Source of the DNA: Lolium rigidum
Lineage: Eukaryota > Streptophyta > Magnoliopsida > Poales > Poaceae
Assembly (NCBI RefSeq): GCF_022539505.1
Contig: NC_061510.1
Span: 36,729,047-36,793,046, forward strand
Direction of reading: 5' to 3'
DNA length: 64,000 nt
The notes beneath the pieces are model-generated. The model saw only the letters and a list, made by a program, of their open reading frames with translations. It was not told where the DNA came from and did no database searches. This document shows, piece after piece, positions 22,749-35,025 of this stretch. The position numbers and the translations under genes were made by a program. Position 1 is the first letter of the stretch. Each line of letters opens with the position of its first letter.

Positions 22749-23183
22749 TGGGCCGGGAGTCGGGAGTGGAAGGTCCGGGAGTGAGCCGAGCGAGTGGGTC
22801 AGTCAGGGGAGTGGGGGGACAGGGAGTGGCGGGCGCGACATTGGTGGGCAGAACGGAGAAAAGGCCTAGGAAAAACGAAAACAAAAAAAGCGACTTTTGG
22901 GGCTGGGGAGCGTGTGGGGAAACGGGAGGAAAAGGTCGCTGGGGGCTTGCACGGTGGTGGGGTTGGATCGAGACGACGGAGGAGGTATCGGTGGGGCCCC
23001 GCCGAAGCGCGCGGTGGAAATGCGAATTTGTCGGGGGCGGCGGAGGAGTAGTGGCGAGTGGAGGACGGCCGGACGGGACACGCACGCACGGCGATTGTGC
23101 ACGATAAAAAGAAAACGAGATTTTATTCACGTTGTAAATTTATCTAAATTAAGATGTACCTGTACAACTACTGGATAGATATA

Positions 23184-23561
23184 CTAGAAGGATATCTCGA
23201 GCGTTGCAGTTCGAATCTTCTAAAAAATTATATTTTCCAAATTAAATGATATAATACATATGTAATATGAATTGTCTATAAAAGTACTATGTAATATTTA
23301 ATTGGTCAAAATAGTTGAGATGCTAAATTTAATTCACATTATTTTTTTATATTTGATGACTATAAATTAGCTATGTTGACATTTCAATCAAAAAATGGTG
23401 ACATTGATAGCTTGCATGCAAGGATACATCAATAATAAATGTTAGTGGGGATGACATGGACATTTAATTATCTAATGGAATACATGATGTGAATAGTTTA
23501 TATGTAGAGATAGACAACATTAATTACGGTTAGTGAGGTTTTGCTTTATAAGAAGTATAGA
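23184..23561 (-). mobile_element. Small Helitron-like element (minus)
   Basis: On the minus strand the element would start TCTATACTTCTTATAAAGC (23561) and end with TTCTAG (23184) before T, matching the TC...CTAG ends of grass Helitrons inserted between A and T. The start resembles a common grass Helitron 5' end. The 3' hairpin is poorly preserved, and at 378 bp the element is non-coding and non-autonomous. Call based on termini only. Confidence 0.5.
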
Positions 23562-23713
23562 TTCGGTTTAGATAAATTACAAACACACTTTTATGGATGA
23601 AGGCAGTAGGAGTAATGAAAGGTCTATTTAAACCCAAGGTTGACGAAATTAATTCTAAACTCCAAATCTCTATCTTTTTCCACAGTACTTACAAATTTTG
23701 ATCTAAATTTTAA

Positions 23714-24957
23714 CCCTGGAGCTGTTTGGTACATCGAGAAAAGTCTTCCCGTCTAGCCCCCACCGCGGCGTTGCGATCTAGCGTCGTTTGGTGGCCGTGT
23801 GAAGGTTTGTCTCCCGCGAATCTCGCTCAATTTGGTCGGTGGTACTTTCGATCTACGTTTCTCTTCACCGGCAATGGTTGCTGCTCTCATGCGTTGGTTC
23901 TTCGGGGGCTTAGCACGACTTCTCGTTTGTCTACTACATCAAACTGTACTACGGCAAGCTATGTCTGGCTTCAATGAGGAACGGACGAGGATGTCGGCAC
24001 GCCTTCAGCTTGTTCCAGTGCTTGTAGTCATTGCTGGCTGGTCCAAGGATTTATTTTGTAATTTTTATTACTTTTGAAGTTCCTTATAGTGTTGTTGAGG
24101 ATTATGAATAGATCACTGAATTTTTTGCAAAAAAATTAAATTACAACTCTCGAAAGAGTGAGAATGTAAGCAACGGGATGACATGGCGATAGAAGCTGCG
24201 CCCTCCAAAGTTGTCCCACCACGCTACCTCCAAGAAGGGATGTGACGTCAACTGCGCTATTGTCCGAACCAGCGTGTCGATACTAGGGTTTCGCCTACAA
24301 CTCCAAGGACAGCAGAGCGGGGGAACCACGACGCCCTCCATGGAGGTATGGCGACACCCGCAAGCGCCGCCATGTCGGTGTCGGACATGCCAGCAAGGAT
24401 TTCCCGTCCCCCACCCCCCCTCCCCCCCACACACACACACCCCCACCCCCACCAACACACCCCTAAAAGGATCGGTTGTCGAGTAGCCCAGTGACGATGC
24501 ACATGCCCTACACCCACCCATCACCGAGCCTGTCGCACCTCACAACCACCATCACCTACTTCCGCTAGCACACGCTTCCCTAGCACGATGCTACATGCAT
24601 ATCTAGGCTCGCATGGCCTAGATCGGGTCCGCTATGCACGTTGTACAATCGTGTGGGCGCACATGCCTTGGGCACTGCCTGCCCACCACCAGCTCCTCCA
24701 CTCCCTCCCGAGAAGAAGGTACACCGCCACCAACTCCAAGGTGAGGGGTCTTGGAGGTGAGGTTGAGTTTCTAGAGGTGTGCGGGGTCGCCGAGATCATG
24801 TAGGACGGGGCCAAGGAGTTAGTCGAGGCCGGCAAGGCTGCTGAGCTTGCCAATGCGGACGAGGATGGATGTTATGGGCGAGTTGTGAATTTGATAAAAA
24901 AAAATTGGCAGACGTGATTTAGAGTTGTATTTTTCAGATTGAAAAACAGCTCCAGGG
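23714..24957. mobile_element. Non-autonomous DNA transposon with 14-bp inverted ends
   Basis: The perfect terminal inverted repeats CCCTGGAGCTGTTT (23714-23727) and AAACAGCTCCAGGG (24944-24957) are flanked on both sides by TTTAA (23709-23713 and 24958-24962). A target of TTAA or TAA fits PIF/Harbinger or a similar superfamily. The 1.24 kb interior has no transposase. It includes a C-rich and (CA)n tract at about 24410-24455. The superfamily is uncertain. Confidence 0.6.
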
Positions 24958-24962
24958 TTTAA

Positions 24963-25590
24963 CTTCAAGATACCTATTTTTCTAATCTAATTAAAACGCG
25001 TGGCGGGACAGGGGGGCGGATCGTGGCAGGGGTGGTCCAGTGTCCTGCCGCCGTGCACCCTGTACGTGCCAGTGGGGACTCGCCCGCTCCAGAACGATCA
25101 CAGGACTCGCGGCGCGGGCTTTATTTCTGTCATCATTGGACATTGCCTGGCGTCGGACGTCCCGGCACGGTACGGCCATCACCGGCCGCGTCGAGCGTGC
25201 GGCTGTCCCGGATCGCGGTTGCCGCCGTCCTGCCTGCCTACCCTGCCAGCGGCGACGCCGCACGCACTATGCTAGTGTAGCAGTACGGGTTTGGCAATCA
25301 ACACATCTTCCTCAACGCTATGTTTCGGCTTGTACTAGGTGCAAATGAATCTAGTAGTAGTACTTCTTTTGGACAGGCACGATAGTTTAAAACAAATTTT
25401 AATACCAATTTAGACAATGATAAAATATAAATTATTCGTCTATAAAACCTACTATACCATTGGATTCGTATTTGCAAAAGGTTGTCCATGATATAATTAT
25501 TATGACATATATTTTATATTTTATTAACTAAAATAATGATCAAGGAAACTTTTAAAACTACGTTCGAGCCCGTTAAATTGATCCGGAGTA
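24963..25590. other. Gene-free stretch
   Basis: A GC-rich block (25000-25280) with several short frames but no recognised domain is followed by AT-rich DNA. No element ends were found. Confidence 0.3.
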
Positions 25591-25629
25591 AGTATTAAGA
25601 AAAATACCTAAAAAAATAAAATCCGAAAA

Positions 25630-25850
25630 TGTGAAAACTTCGAAAGAAATCACGTGTACATCTGAACATTCTATGGCTGCATACAATTTTTTTGACACAA
25701 ATATATTTTATGTGGCATATGTAAAATGATAAGAAAAAAATCCCATGAAGCATGAAAAAATTACATGGAACACAAAAAATATTTTTTCATACAAAATTAT
25801 GTGTAAGCATAGAATGTCTAGATGTACATGTGAAATTTTATTTCTTAACA
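25630..25850. repeat. Hairpin-forming AT-rich inverted repeat, possible MITE
   Basis: CACGTGTACATCTGAACATT with CTATGGC (25651-25680) is mirrored by GCATAGAATGTCTAGATGTA (25809-25828) on the opposite strand. Roughly 100 bp of AT-rich sequence lies between them. The arms are imperfect. No target duplication could be assigned. Confidence 0.45.
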
Positions 25851-26472
25851 TATTAATGTTTAGAAATATGTTTCTATACAATGGATTCATATACACCCAT
25901 GAGCCGAATTGCACTTCCTATGACAAACTACACTTGCTATCCCAAATTGTTTGCCACCAAAGATTATTATTAGGAAGTGTACGATACAGTTTTGCTTACC
26001 CCATGCATCAGTGTCAAATATCGTGAAAGCACAAGCTTCGTAGCTACATTCTCAGCCACTTAACGTACAACCTCCGGAAGACTCAACTTTATATAGATAC
26101 GGGCATGCATCTTTGTTGCTCCAGTGAAAAATGAACGAGCCAAACAGTGTTCCATCCCAAAGTTCCCAAGTTCAACCACGTAAACACAAGGTCCAGGCGT
26201 CATATTAGCCACATAAAGCAGACATGCAAACAATACCGGGGCAACATCACCGATTCCTTCTATTCTCATGCTCAACAAGTAACAGATTCATGTCAAGACA
26301 CACAACAAAAGGGCCTTAAGTCATACATTAATAATCCAAGAACTCTGGAAATCTGAGCATACATCTTCACATATAGGGGAGGATGATGCGGTTCGGACAA
26401 ATATGTGACGCTGTCAGAATGGCGACCCTGAAACTCACTCTAAAGCCTCACTCACGCCTCCAGGTGACCACC

Positions 26473-29400
26473 TTACTCGGGCACATTCATAGGCGGTTCC
26501 AGGCTCTCGACGAGGATCTTTAGGTCTAGATCCTGGCCCTCGAACTTCTTGATGAAAGGATGGTTCTGCAGGAACATGAACAGCAATTCAGAACAAAGGC
26601 AAGTCAACAATGGTACAGTATCACAGTTGTTATAAAGTAAGCAGGGAATGCTGACCAAGAGTTCTGAAGCAGACTTCCGTTCTGCAGGATCCTTCTGTAT
26701 GCTGCAAAGTAATAGAGCAATATGAGTTAAGGATTTCCTCTAAAAGAATAGCAAAATGTAATGAAACTACAGTATGATATACAACAACGGCATGGATCTC
26801 TCTACAGATACACAAGCAGAAATCATCAGCTGCATTCTAGATGTGTCGATTTCCATAGGAAAATATGAAGCAATAAACATACTACCAGTGAACTGAATTG
26901 GCTGTAAATCAAGGAAGTTCTAAAGGAATATCTGAATGGTAGATGTGAGAACACAGCCAACTGCTGCAGGTCAAACATGATGTGAGGACTGAAGAGTGAA
27001 AACAGAGTCACAGAGTAAATATCAGTTAGTCGCAACTTCAAAGTTACAGTTCTGTCTATCTGGGAAACAATTTAGATATTGGCATAGCTGACTTAAGTTA
27101 ATAAGCACACTTTGCCATCAAACCTGACCATTAGGTTTGTTAGATGATCGATAACTCGAACTGAAGATTAGCTAAACTGCTTATAGTTTTGAGTAACGAT
27201 TCAAGCGGTGCAGGCATGGGATGACCCGCTCCTACTTGCCCTTGCCTGCTAGGTCTAAACAGGAGAAACAGGGTACTACAAAGCAGGAGATGCGGGTTCC
27301 ACACTACCCAGTCAATTTACTCTAAGCATGTCAGCATGTACAACCAGCCAGAGATTGGAGGGACCCACATCATGCATGCAGCTGCCAGGGTTGCTCCATC
27401 TAGCTAGCTACTGCATGCCTCGTGGTACAATCCAGGAAAAGTGGGCGCAGCCGCTGATCCTGCTAGCGTTAAGCAGGATCGAACAAATGGGATAACTGGG
27501 TTTGGCTGGTGGGACAGAAGGCAGGCCCGTCCCACTTTCATCATTAGTTTTAATAAAGGGTGAACAACCTAGTAAAAAACAACCTACTTAATTATGGTTT
27601 GATAAAGAGATGGTTTTTAGTGGGCAGGTTGCCCTGACCCAGAGTAGCTGCTGCAGCCTGGAGTTTTCAAGCCAACACGTTTGGGAGGGCTGTAATTTCT
27701 TGGGCCATACTGAAACGTAAAAACTCTATAAGACCATTGATTTATATGTTTGATGTTACAAAAAAAGACCTTTGCATGGAGATCTGTGGATTTCACTAGT
27801 TTAGAACACTGCAGATTAAAGAAGAGGTGTTCTCTCCAATTAATGATGCTCAAAAAACCACACTAAAACAGTCCTATTAAAAAAACACATGTTCAAAGGG
27901 AGAATAATACTTAAACAAACAAAACACACTTGTTCAAAAGGGAAATAATAATACGTAATAGACAAAGTCCACAAGTTGTGAGAAATGAGGAAGCAGGTAC
28001 TCCATGCGTCCTAAAATGTAAGGCACACTTTATTTTGCACGATATTTGATGCATGACTTTGACCACTAATATGTACAGAACTATATGGATAGGGAATGCA
28101 TAAATGGTATCGTTGCATTCGTCTTGCAAAATTCTTCCGTTTCATATATCTTTATACTAATTTTGTGGAGATATTATAAAACAGTCCTATTCAAAAACAC
28201 ACTTGTTCAATGGGAGAATAATGCTTAAATAAACAAAACACACTTGTTCAAAAGGGAAAATAATAATACATAATAGACAAAGTCCAGAAGTTGTGACAAA
28301 TGAGGAAGCAGGTACTCCCTCTGTCCTAAAATGTAAGGCACACTTTATTTTGCACGATATTTGATGAATGATTTTGACCACTAATATGTACAGAATTATA
28401 TGGATAGAAATGCATAAATGGTATCATTGCATTCGTCTTGCAAAATTCTTTCATTTCATATATCTTTATACTAATTTTGTGGACATATTATAAGTACAAA
28501 CTATAGTCAAAGTTGTAAGTTGTTGGCCAGCGAAAATCAAGGCCTCCTCACATTTGCTGTTTGATTGTTCCTAGGTTTCTTTGAAGGACAAGCAAAAAAA
28601 AGAACTTTGGGAAACAGGGGAAGAAGTTCGTTCAAATTTACTACTACTGAGCAAGAAGATAAGCAAAAAAAAGTAAGAACTTTGGGAAACAGGGCAAGAA
28701 TTTCCTTCAAATTTACTACTACTGAGCAAGAAGATAAGCAGGAATGCAGTAAGTGAGCTAGTTTCATGTGTAATTGCGGAGAATTCTGTGTAACATACCA
28801 GGAAGAGATGAATGAGCAGAATTCTGGTGAGAACTGATCTGCAGGTGCAGAAGGTGGTGGCTGGTCAACAATTGCTTCTAATAGTTCATAGAAGCTCAAC
28901 CAACCATCTCCTTCTGGAGGAATATAGGGGAAGCGGCCAATGGCACATTCAAGTATTACTAAGCCCAAACTCCATACATCACTCTTGTAGTCATAGGAGC
29001 TGCCACTAATCCGCTCAGGCTGCACAACGAAGAAAAGTAGAAAACTATGACAACAAATTTATGTGCCCCAGATAACCATTATGACCATAAAACAGTCAGA
29101 AGACAGAGTAGATATTTTTACATACCGCCATGTAGTTGTAGGTTCCAACAAATGTATCACGCTGACCTATTGAACTTGCAAGCACTGCACTTACGCCAAA
29201 ATCGGTGATCTTTACTTCACCTTTATGGTTGACTAACAAGTTAGATGGCTTTATGTCCCTGTGAATTACATGCCTTTCATGATGAAGATATAACAGACCC
29301 TCCAAAACCTGATTATTAAGAAACTATTTATGTTAGATGTGCCAGATTGTAGCTTCAACTTCCAACAGATGACACAGGTTAACTATCTGAATACAGAAGT

Positions 29401-32298
29401 TCAAAGCAGAAACCATAGGCCAAGCATATGCATACCTGCTTGCAAAGTACTGCAAGGTATGGCTCCAGAATGGTTTTAACTTGTTTAATTATGTCAGCAA
29501 GAGATCCACGATCCATGTATTCCAGAACAAGATATATTACACCATTGTGGTAAAAAGATTGATGGCAAGAAACTATATGTGGGCTCTGTGTTGCTTGATT
29601 TATTTTGAGCTCCTGTACTATTTGTTTGCGAACTGCCTCCTGAATGTTCATTTGAATGCCCTATGAAAGAATTGCGGTAGTCAATTAACTGATAGATCAT
29701 ATGGACGACAATATGCCACAGCAGCACAGCAGATCAGGAAAAAATGCTTTAAAATGTTTTATCACCTGAATATCATTGCTTAATCTATTCTCATTCATTA
29801 GCATCAGTTCTCTTTAAAATTAGAGTTTCATACAGATTTTGCAGGTCAAGATCAGCCAGTACAAGATGTTTTCGCCACAAATCATTTTAATGGTGTGCAT
29901 CTCGGTGAATTTGATTGAATATACTGCCATGCAATTACAAAGCTGACAAAACAAAACAACTGCAGAATAATCTGATTTGTTATAATAACACATAACATAT
30001 ACTGAATCTGTTCAAACAGATATGAACAGATTGGTTTTCATGTCAACAAACATAAAATAGATCAGCAGTACAATGAAGAAAATTAGCAGTCTACTGCAAT
30101 ACTCTAACTTCAAAAGAAATAAAATCCATCTTACGCATTAACGCGGCCCACTAGATAAACTTAGTGTATGGTTACCTTCAAGGCATAAAATGTGCCCACC
30201 CACTTGTGCTGCACGAGTTGAACGACCCCTCCACTTCCCTTACCAATGACCTGAATCATCTCTAGGTCATCCATTGATAACTGTACATCTTCCACCTTCA
30301 TGTTTGTTGACTGCTGGGGAAAATAAACAAATCAAGATGCAATCAGAATTTAGAAACAACTTGATACTTATCCAAATGATAGCAAACACAAACTGAAGAG
30401 CAACATATCCTTTTTGAAGTTCAAGTTAAATAAAAGAACCTTTGGGGACAAGATACCCTATTCCCACGAATTGTAAATATCCAACTGGTGACATTTTGTA
30501 ACCAATAGCAAGCAACCTAGTACATAATTTCCATCCTAGGCATAGAAGATTCACATCTACCCAAGATAATCATGAAACAAAAATTGAGAAATATAGACTA
30601 CGGATAAAATGCCTGCCAAGTTTGAACTATAAGGATAGCACTGCAGTCCATAAATCAGTAGCTTTGGTCAATAAAAGTAGCTCGTGCTGGAAATTGAGCA
30701 GACAACTGACTGCTTAAGTCAGAACATATGCTAGCATTCAACTGTGGTGGCATTCTTCACTGCTGTTTACCTAAAACTTTGGTCCAGGCCTCCCTCCTCC
30801 ATGCTGACGTGAGGTTGCTCCAGCGGCACCTCCTCTGGTCAGATCCGAACTCCATATTTCCATAGCAGTTCACCCAGTCTCCTACCTACTCCCCCAAGTA
30901 ATCTTTGGGCCTTGGCCAGTTCCACATCGTTCCCCCACACAGGAAACCCTAACCAGAGGAAGAGACCACGAGGGGGAAGAAACTGCTCAAAGAGATACTC
31001 TGCTGGCGCAGGAGCCGCCCATTGATGAATTCATGTAGATGGATGCGCGGCCTTGGCCAGCTCAAGGGGCCTTGACAAGCTCATTCTGCTGTGCTGGCGC
31101 AGGAGAGCTCAAGCTCAATTCCTTAGCCTAAACTGCCAATTTTATATAGCATGTTTTTCTTTAAATTCTTGTTGAAGCTATCGGAGGCTTGAGCTATTAC
31201 TGGGATCCTTTTTGTGTCTACACTCTACACATGTTTCTGGTGTACTTTTGTTTCTTCAAAACAAGAGGTAATATGTAGATTAAATGGTTGTCTTTCATTG
31301 CTGGTGGTCTTTTAGACTTAATCAAAGAGGTTTGTGGCTTAACTCTGAGGAAACAGAGATGGATACGTAGGTTCCTGGTTAAGTAATTATGAACGATTAA
31401 TTTGTATATGTTATTTAATATGTCCAATTGTGTTCATGTTGTATTGTACTCCGTGCGGTGAGATTAGTACAATCACAAATCTTATCGAATATTTTGTTAG
31501 TTCCCCCTGGTTGATTGAAGCAATAGACCCTCTGTGTGCACTGAATCAGTGGCACGCCTTGGACAGATAAACAAACAATAAAAGTAGTCATTGACAAATA
31601 CTGAACCAAGAACTCACATTTTCATCTCCATTTTCCTCTGAGATAAGCTGCAAACCTCTTTGATTAAGTCGCAGTTCACCATCCTTGAATGTACCACTCG
31701 CTGTCCTAAAAGATGAGAAGAAAAAGATTCAGTTTACACATTGCTTCAGAACATAATCCTCAAATGCACGATCAACTTAAACATATAAATGCACGATATG
31801 GAACCGCAAATAGCATCGACGACGATCAAGTGTCAACATAAAAGATTGCAGAGTCAGCTCAGAAGCTGAAACCATACAAAGTTGTAAGCAGAGTGGATTT
31901 GAATGCTTTAGTCAAAATTACAAATTGCACAGTCAGCTCAGCAACTCAAATCATACCAGTTGCAAATTAAGCAGTAGACTTAAATACTTTCCAAATAAAG
32001 CTACGCTTCAGCAACCCACTAATGGCTACCGAGCTCCACCACAGTTCACAATTAAAACCAGCAAATCAAACATACATACGTATAAAACAACTCTATCTAT
32101 CTGGGTCCAACAAAACAATATCTCACAGTTTTGGACATAAAGCTCAAACCTTCAATAGCTTCAACTGAGAAAAAAAAAAGATACAACTTGTGTAAAATAA
32201 ACAATTAGGATCGAGGAGACCTACAGGAATTTATCCACGGGCGTCTCCTGCGCCGGCACATCGAGCTTGAGGTCCTTGAGTGCCTTCTTCCCCCTCAT
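26473..32298 (-). CDS. MKK6: MAP kinase kinase, MKK6 group (eight exons)
   Basis: Exons on the minus strand: 32298-32225, 31705-31618, 30313-30176, 29660-29436, 29308-29126, 29019-28799, 26701-26656 and 26565-26473. All have GT-AG introns, and the joined CDS is 1068 nt for 355 residues, the normal MKK6 length. It is a dual-specificity kinase that phosphorylates the TxY loop of MAP kinases; MKK6-group enzymes act in cytokinesis and stress signalling. Visible features: basic docking motif KKALKDLKL near residues 4-12, glycine loop GKGSGG (78-83), ATP lysine K100, HRDIKPSN with D193, DFG at 211-213, and the plant activation-loop sites S221 and T227 (S-x5-T). It ends LEPPMNVPE. The ATG lies 7 codons before the docking leucines, as in rice and Arabidopsis relatives. 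Intron 2 holds an inverted copy of the 5' end of this gene, and intron 6 holds tandem repeats. Confidence 0.95.
27868..28500. repeat. Tandem duplication, period about 313 bp, in MKK6 intron 6
   Basis: Two direct copies start at 27868 and 28181 (ACAGTCCTATT...). Each contains the left end of a Stowaway/Mariner-like MITE (TACTCCCTCTGTCCTAAAAT in the second copy), with no matching right inverted end inside the unit. The copies differ by scattered substitutions. Confidence 0.85.
28588..28741. repeat. Tandem duplication, period 75 bp, at the 5' end of MKK6 intron 6
   Basis: The block AGAACTTTGGGAAACAGG, continuing to GAGCAAGAAGATAAGCA, occurs at 28601 and again at 28676, an exact 75-bp offset with few differences. 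It lies about 60 bp inside the intron from the donor site at 28798. Confidence 0.88.
30840..31430 (+). pseudogene. Inverted partial copy of the MKK6 5' end inside MKK6 intron 2
   Basis: The plus strand carries a diverged copy of the gene's 5' untranslated region, exon 1, part of intron 1, exon 2 and the first bases of intron 2, antisense to the host gene. Exon 1 copy: AAACCCTAACCAGAGGAAGA at 30953, then ACGAGGGGGAAGAA at 30966 where the start ATG has become ACG, then CTGGCGCAGGAG. Intron 1 copy: TTGAAGCTATCGGAGGCTTG near 31174. Exon 2 copy: GACTTAATCAAAGAGGTTTG at 31315, continuing through the donor region (GGTTCCTGGTT at 31370). Intron sequence is retained, so this is a DNA-level inverted duplication and not a processed copy. 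Confidence 0.85.
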
Positions 32299-32950
32299 GG
32301 TCCCTTCCCCCGGTTAGGGTTTATCTAGCGGGAGATGGGCAGAACTGGTCAAAAGACCGAAGTAGGTTAGGGATCGGATGAACTGGTACGAAGATACGGA
32401 TTTCGGAGCAGGCCGGGTATGCTCACCGGGGGCACGGCAGACGGACTGGGGAGGAGGAGCCGGAGCGTTGGTGTAAAGGCGCGATCTTGGGTTGATAAAA
32501 CCGAAAATAGCAGCGCGGTTGGTCAAAATGGAGGCACGTGCGGCGACTTGGGTTGGACTGACAGCGGCCGCGCTGCAAGTTGCTCGCGCCTGGCTTGATC
32601 CGCTGGGCCGTTGCTCTCGCCGGGAAGTGAATCGAGCTCTCCCTCCGGGTCGACGCCGAAGATCCCGACGGCGACGGCTTGGGATGGGGGTCGGCGGATC
32701 TGGGGTCGGGGGCGGCGAGCGGAGTGGCGGCAAGGGACGGTGTGGGGGTGGCGGGGCGGCGAGGGAGCGGCGCTGGTTGGCCGGGGAGGGGCGTGCGGTG
32801 GGGAGAGGCGGCTGGCGAGCGACGGGAAGGGGCTGCGAAGGAAGCAGGAGGGGCCTCCTGCGTGGTCACTGGTCGTCAGTGGTCACTCTCACCTCTTCAA
32901 GGCAGGCTGCTAAGTAGAGAAGGAACCATCGTTAACAATGGCCCAGCCTA
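32299..32950 (-). promoter_or_regulatory. 5' leader and upstream region of MKK6
   Basis: GC-rich sequence immediately upstream of the start codon. The part nearest the gene (to about 32420) is matched in the inverted intronic copy. No TATA box could be assigned. The promoter role is inferred from position only. Confidence 0.4.
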
Positions 32951-34040
32951 GCTTAAAGCCCTGCCTGGAGCAACAGTCAAGCAACTTGGTGTTGGGCTGT
33001 GACAGTCAGGGCAAGTCATGCTGCACTCAGTCACAAAGTATGTAAATGGATAGAATAATTCCCGCGTCGAAACATCTTCGAATCTGTTTTAATAATCTAT
33101 GTCTAATATTAAAGAATCCAATGAAAAATGATATCCGATTCTGAAGTGGTGCTCTGGATACGGTATAAGAAATGTTTTAAACCGGATATTTCGATTTTTT
33201 AGGCAAAAGCCAAGGCCAATCTCACAAAGATAGTAGTTATTAACTTACCGAATTCGTTTGGCGAGCATATATAACTCTAAATTTCTACCACTGATGGTTC
33301 AATTATTTAGCTTTTATTTATACTTTCTCACCAATGCTTGAGGTTTAGCCTAAATTGTGTATGTATTTTCTTAACTAATTGACTCCCATGAGATAGAAAG
33401 TTCAAATCGCTCCCAAGAGAAGAACTAGAACTATCTACCGGTGAGGGCATATATATACTACCATGTTTTGTCACCTGTCCAAGTTCGTCCTGTTTCTGAC
33501 TCGAATCTGCAGTTCGGTATATCTGGCTCGAATTTACAACCGATCAATATCCGTTTCGATCTGAATCCGAGAAAAAATATTATAAGGATATGATATGAGA
33601 AAAATTCGATCGGATCCGTTTACACCCCTACACAAGGAGTACTAACAAGGAGCGGCACAACAACATATTACAATGGTTTTTGTGTTCGTCTACTTTACTT
33701 TCAATTCAATTTCTAATTATTTGAGTTGTGTAATCTTTCATTATGGAGATTGATAATGGCTTAAAGAAATTTGATTGTAATTCAATTCATTATGATTATA
33801 AGTATAAAGTTCATGTTCTTTAGTCATTTATAAACAGTTTATGTACTCAACACAATTGCCACAAAATATTCAAACTATGAAATCAATATTGTAACCGAAA
33901 TACACATGACACCATGGTATCAAGAGTTTTTGTGTACATAATTAGATAGTGCGTTTGCCCATGTATGTTCATTTTTAGACTATTATGTAGATAAATTAGA
34001 TAGTGTGTTTGGTAGTTTAATTGCTTCATTGCTTTATTCA
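32950..34040. other. Gene-free AT-rich stretch with hAT-like relics
   Basis: Around 33530-33630 the sequence GGATCCGTTTACACCCCTA resembles the right end of common grass hAT-type non-autonomous elements (TAGGGGTGTAAACGG reversed). No left partner was found. Nothing else was recognised. Confidence 0.3.
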
Positions 34041-34046
34041 TAGACC

Positions 34047-35025
34047 ATGGATATCAACGATGAGTTGATGATCCAAAATATGATGGAAGAGGAAGCCAAC
34101 GCCGTCGTCGACGAAGATGAGCACTTGAGAATCGTCTCTTACTCTTACAGGGATTACAAGCGGAGCTAAATGCAACTCCCAAATATTGAGGTTCGAAGTT
34201 AGGGAGAAAGAAGACCAAGCCAAGTCAGAGGATGGAGGAGCATTGCATGTTATACACCGACTATTTTGCCGACCTGCCAACACATGGCCCAAATGATTTT
34301 TTGGCGGCCCTTTAGGATGAACAAAAAGTATTTCATGCGGTTGATGTATGGTGTGAGGAAGTACGCCGGCTACTTAATGTTAAAGAAAGATTGCATCGAA
34401 ATGTGTGCATTTTCATCTATTTATAATGTGTGGTAGGCTATGACGTGTGGATTTGGTACAGTTTTTTGGGCATGCATGGCGGCATCTCACAATGATATCA
34501 ACGTGTTGCAGCGCTCTCCAATGTTCGTGAAACTTGCTGAAGTCCATGCTCCGAAGTGTACATATGAGATCATTAGCCACCAATGCACCAAAGGGTACTA
34601 CCTACCCAATGGCATCTATCTAAAATGGTCAACATTTATAAAGACAATCCCATCCCTTCTATGTCAGAAAAAAATCTTGGTTTGCTTAGTGCCAAGGGAG
34701 TTGCAGAAAGGATGTCGACTGTACATTTAGTGTGCTCCAATCTCATTTTGCTATTGCTTGATAGCATAATTTTACCTGTTTGACATATTAGATCTGGGAG
34801 GTCCCGAATGCTTGTGTAATAATGCACAACATGATCATCAAGAGTGAGCGTATTGTTTCAGTGATCAATGATCACCCGTATGACGGCACGGCCCTTTCGC
34901 CCAAGTCGATCACTAGGTGTGAGACGAGCTTGATGCTTCCTCTAGGTGCATGTGAAATCGGTGACAAAATTGTTCTTTCTTACCTACAAAATGATCTATT
35001 ATAGCATTTGTGGATCCTTCCAAGG
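34047..35025 (+). pseudogene. PIF/Harbinger transposase pseudogene
   Basis: Plus-strand pieces in shifting frames match the plant Harbinger (HARBI1-like, DDE superfamily 4) transposase. An opening frame at 34047 (MDINDELMIQNMMEEE) is followed by WRPFRMNKKYFMRLMYGVR. Later come WACMAASHNDINVLQRSP (34470-34525), GYYLPNGIYLKWSTFIKTIP (34597 on) and ACVIMHNMIIKSER (34810-34851), before a stop in LQNDLL near 35004. The catalytic first aspartate region (34330-34450) is disrupted. The enzyme would cut and paste elements with TTA/TAA targets; this copy has many stops and shifts. Confidence 0.85.

Noticed and set aside
21280..23130. A 616-residue open frame on the minus strand overlapping the OCTOPUS-like gene
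   Set aside because: It is a Pro/Arg/Gly-rich shadow in another frame of a GC-rich gene. Only the 429-residue frame carries the family motifs.
24141..24524. Frames of about 90-130 residues inside the DNA transposon
   Set aside because: Cys/Gly/Val low-complexity translation over a C-rich and (CA)n tract. No transposase motif.
30966..31430. A second, functional MKK gene on the plus strand
   Set aside because: The copy has lost its ATG, covers only the first two exons and has no kinase domain downstream on that strand.
33420..33640. A complete hAT-like element ending GTTTACACCCCTA
   Set aside because: Only one end is recognisable and no 8-bp duplication was found.
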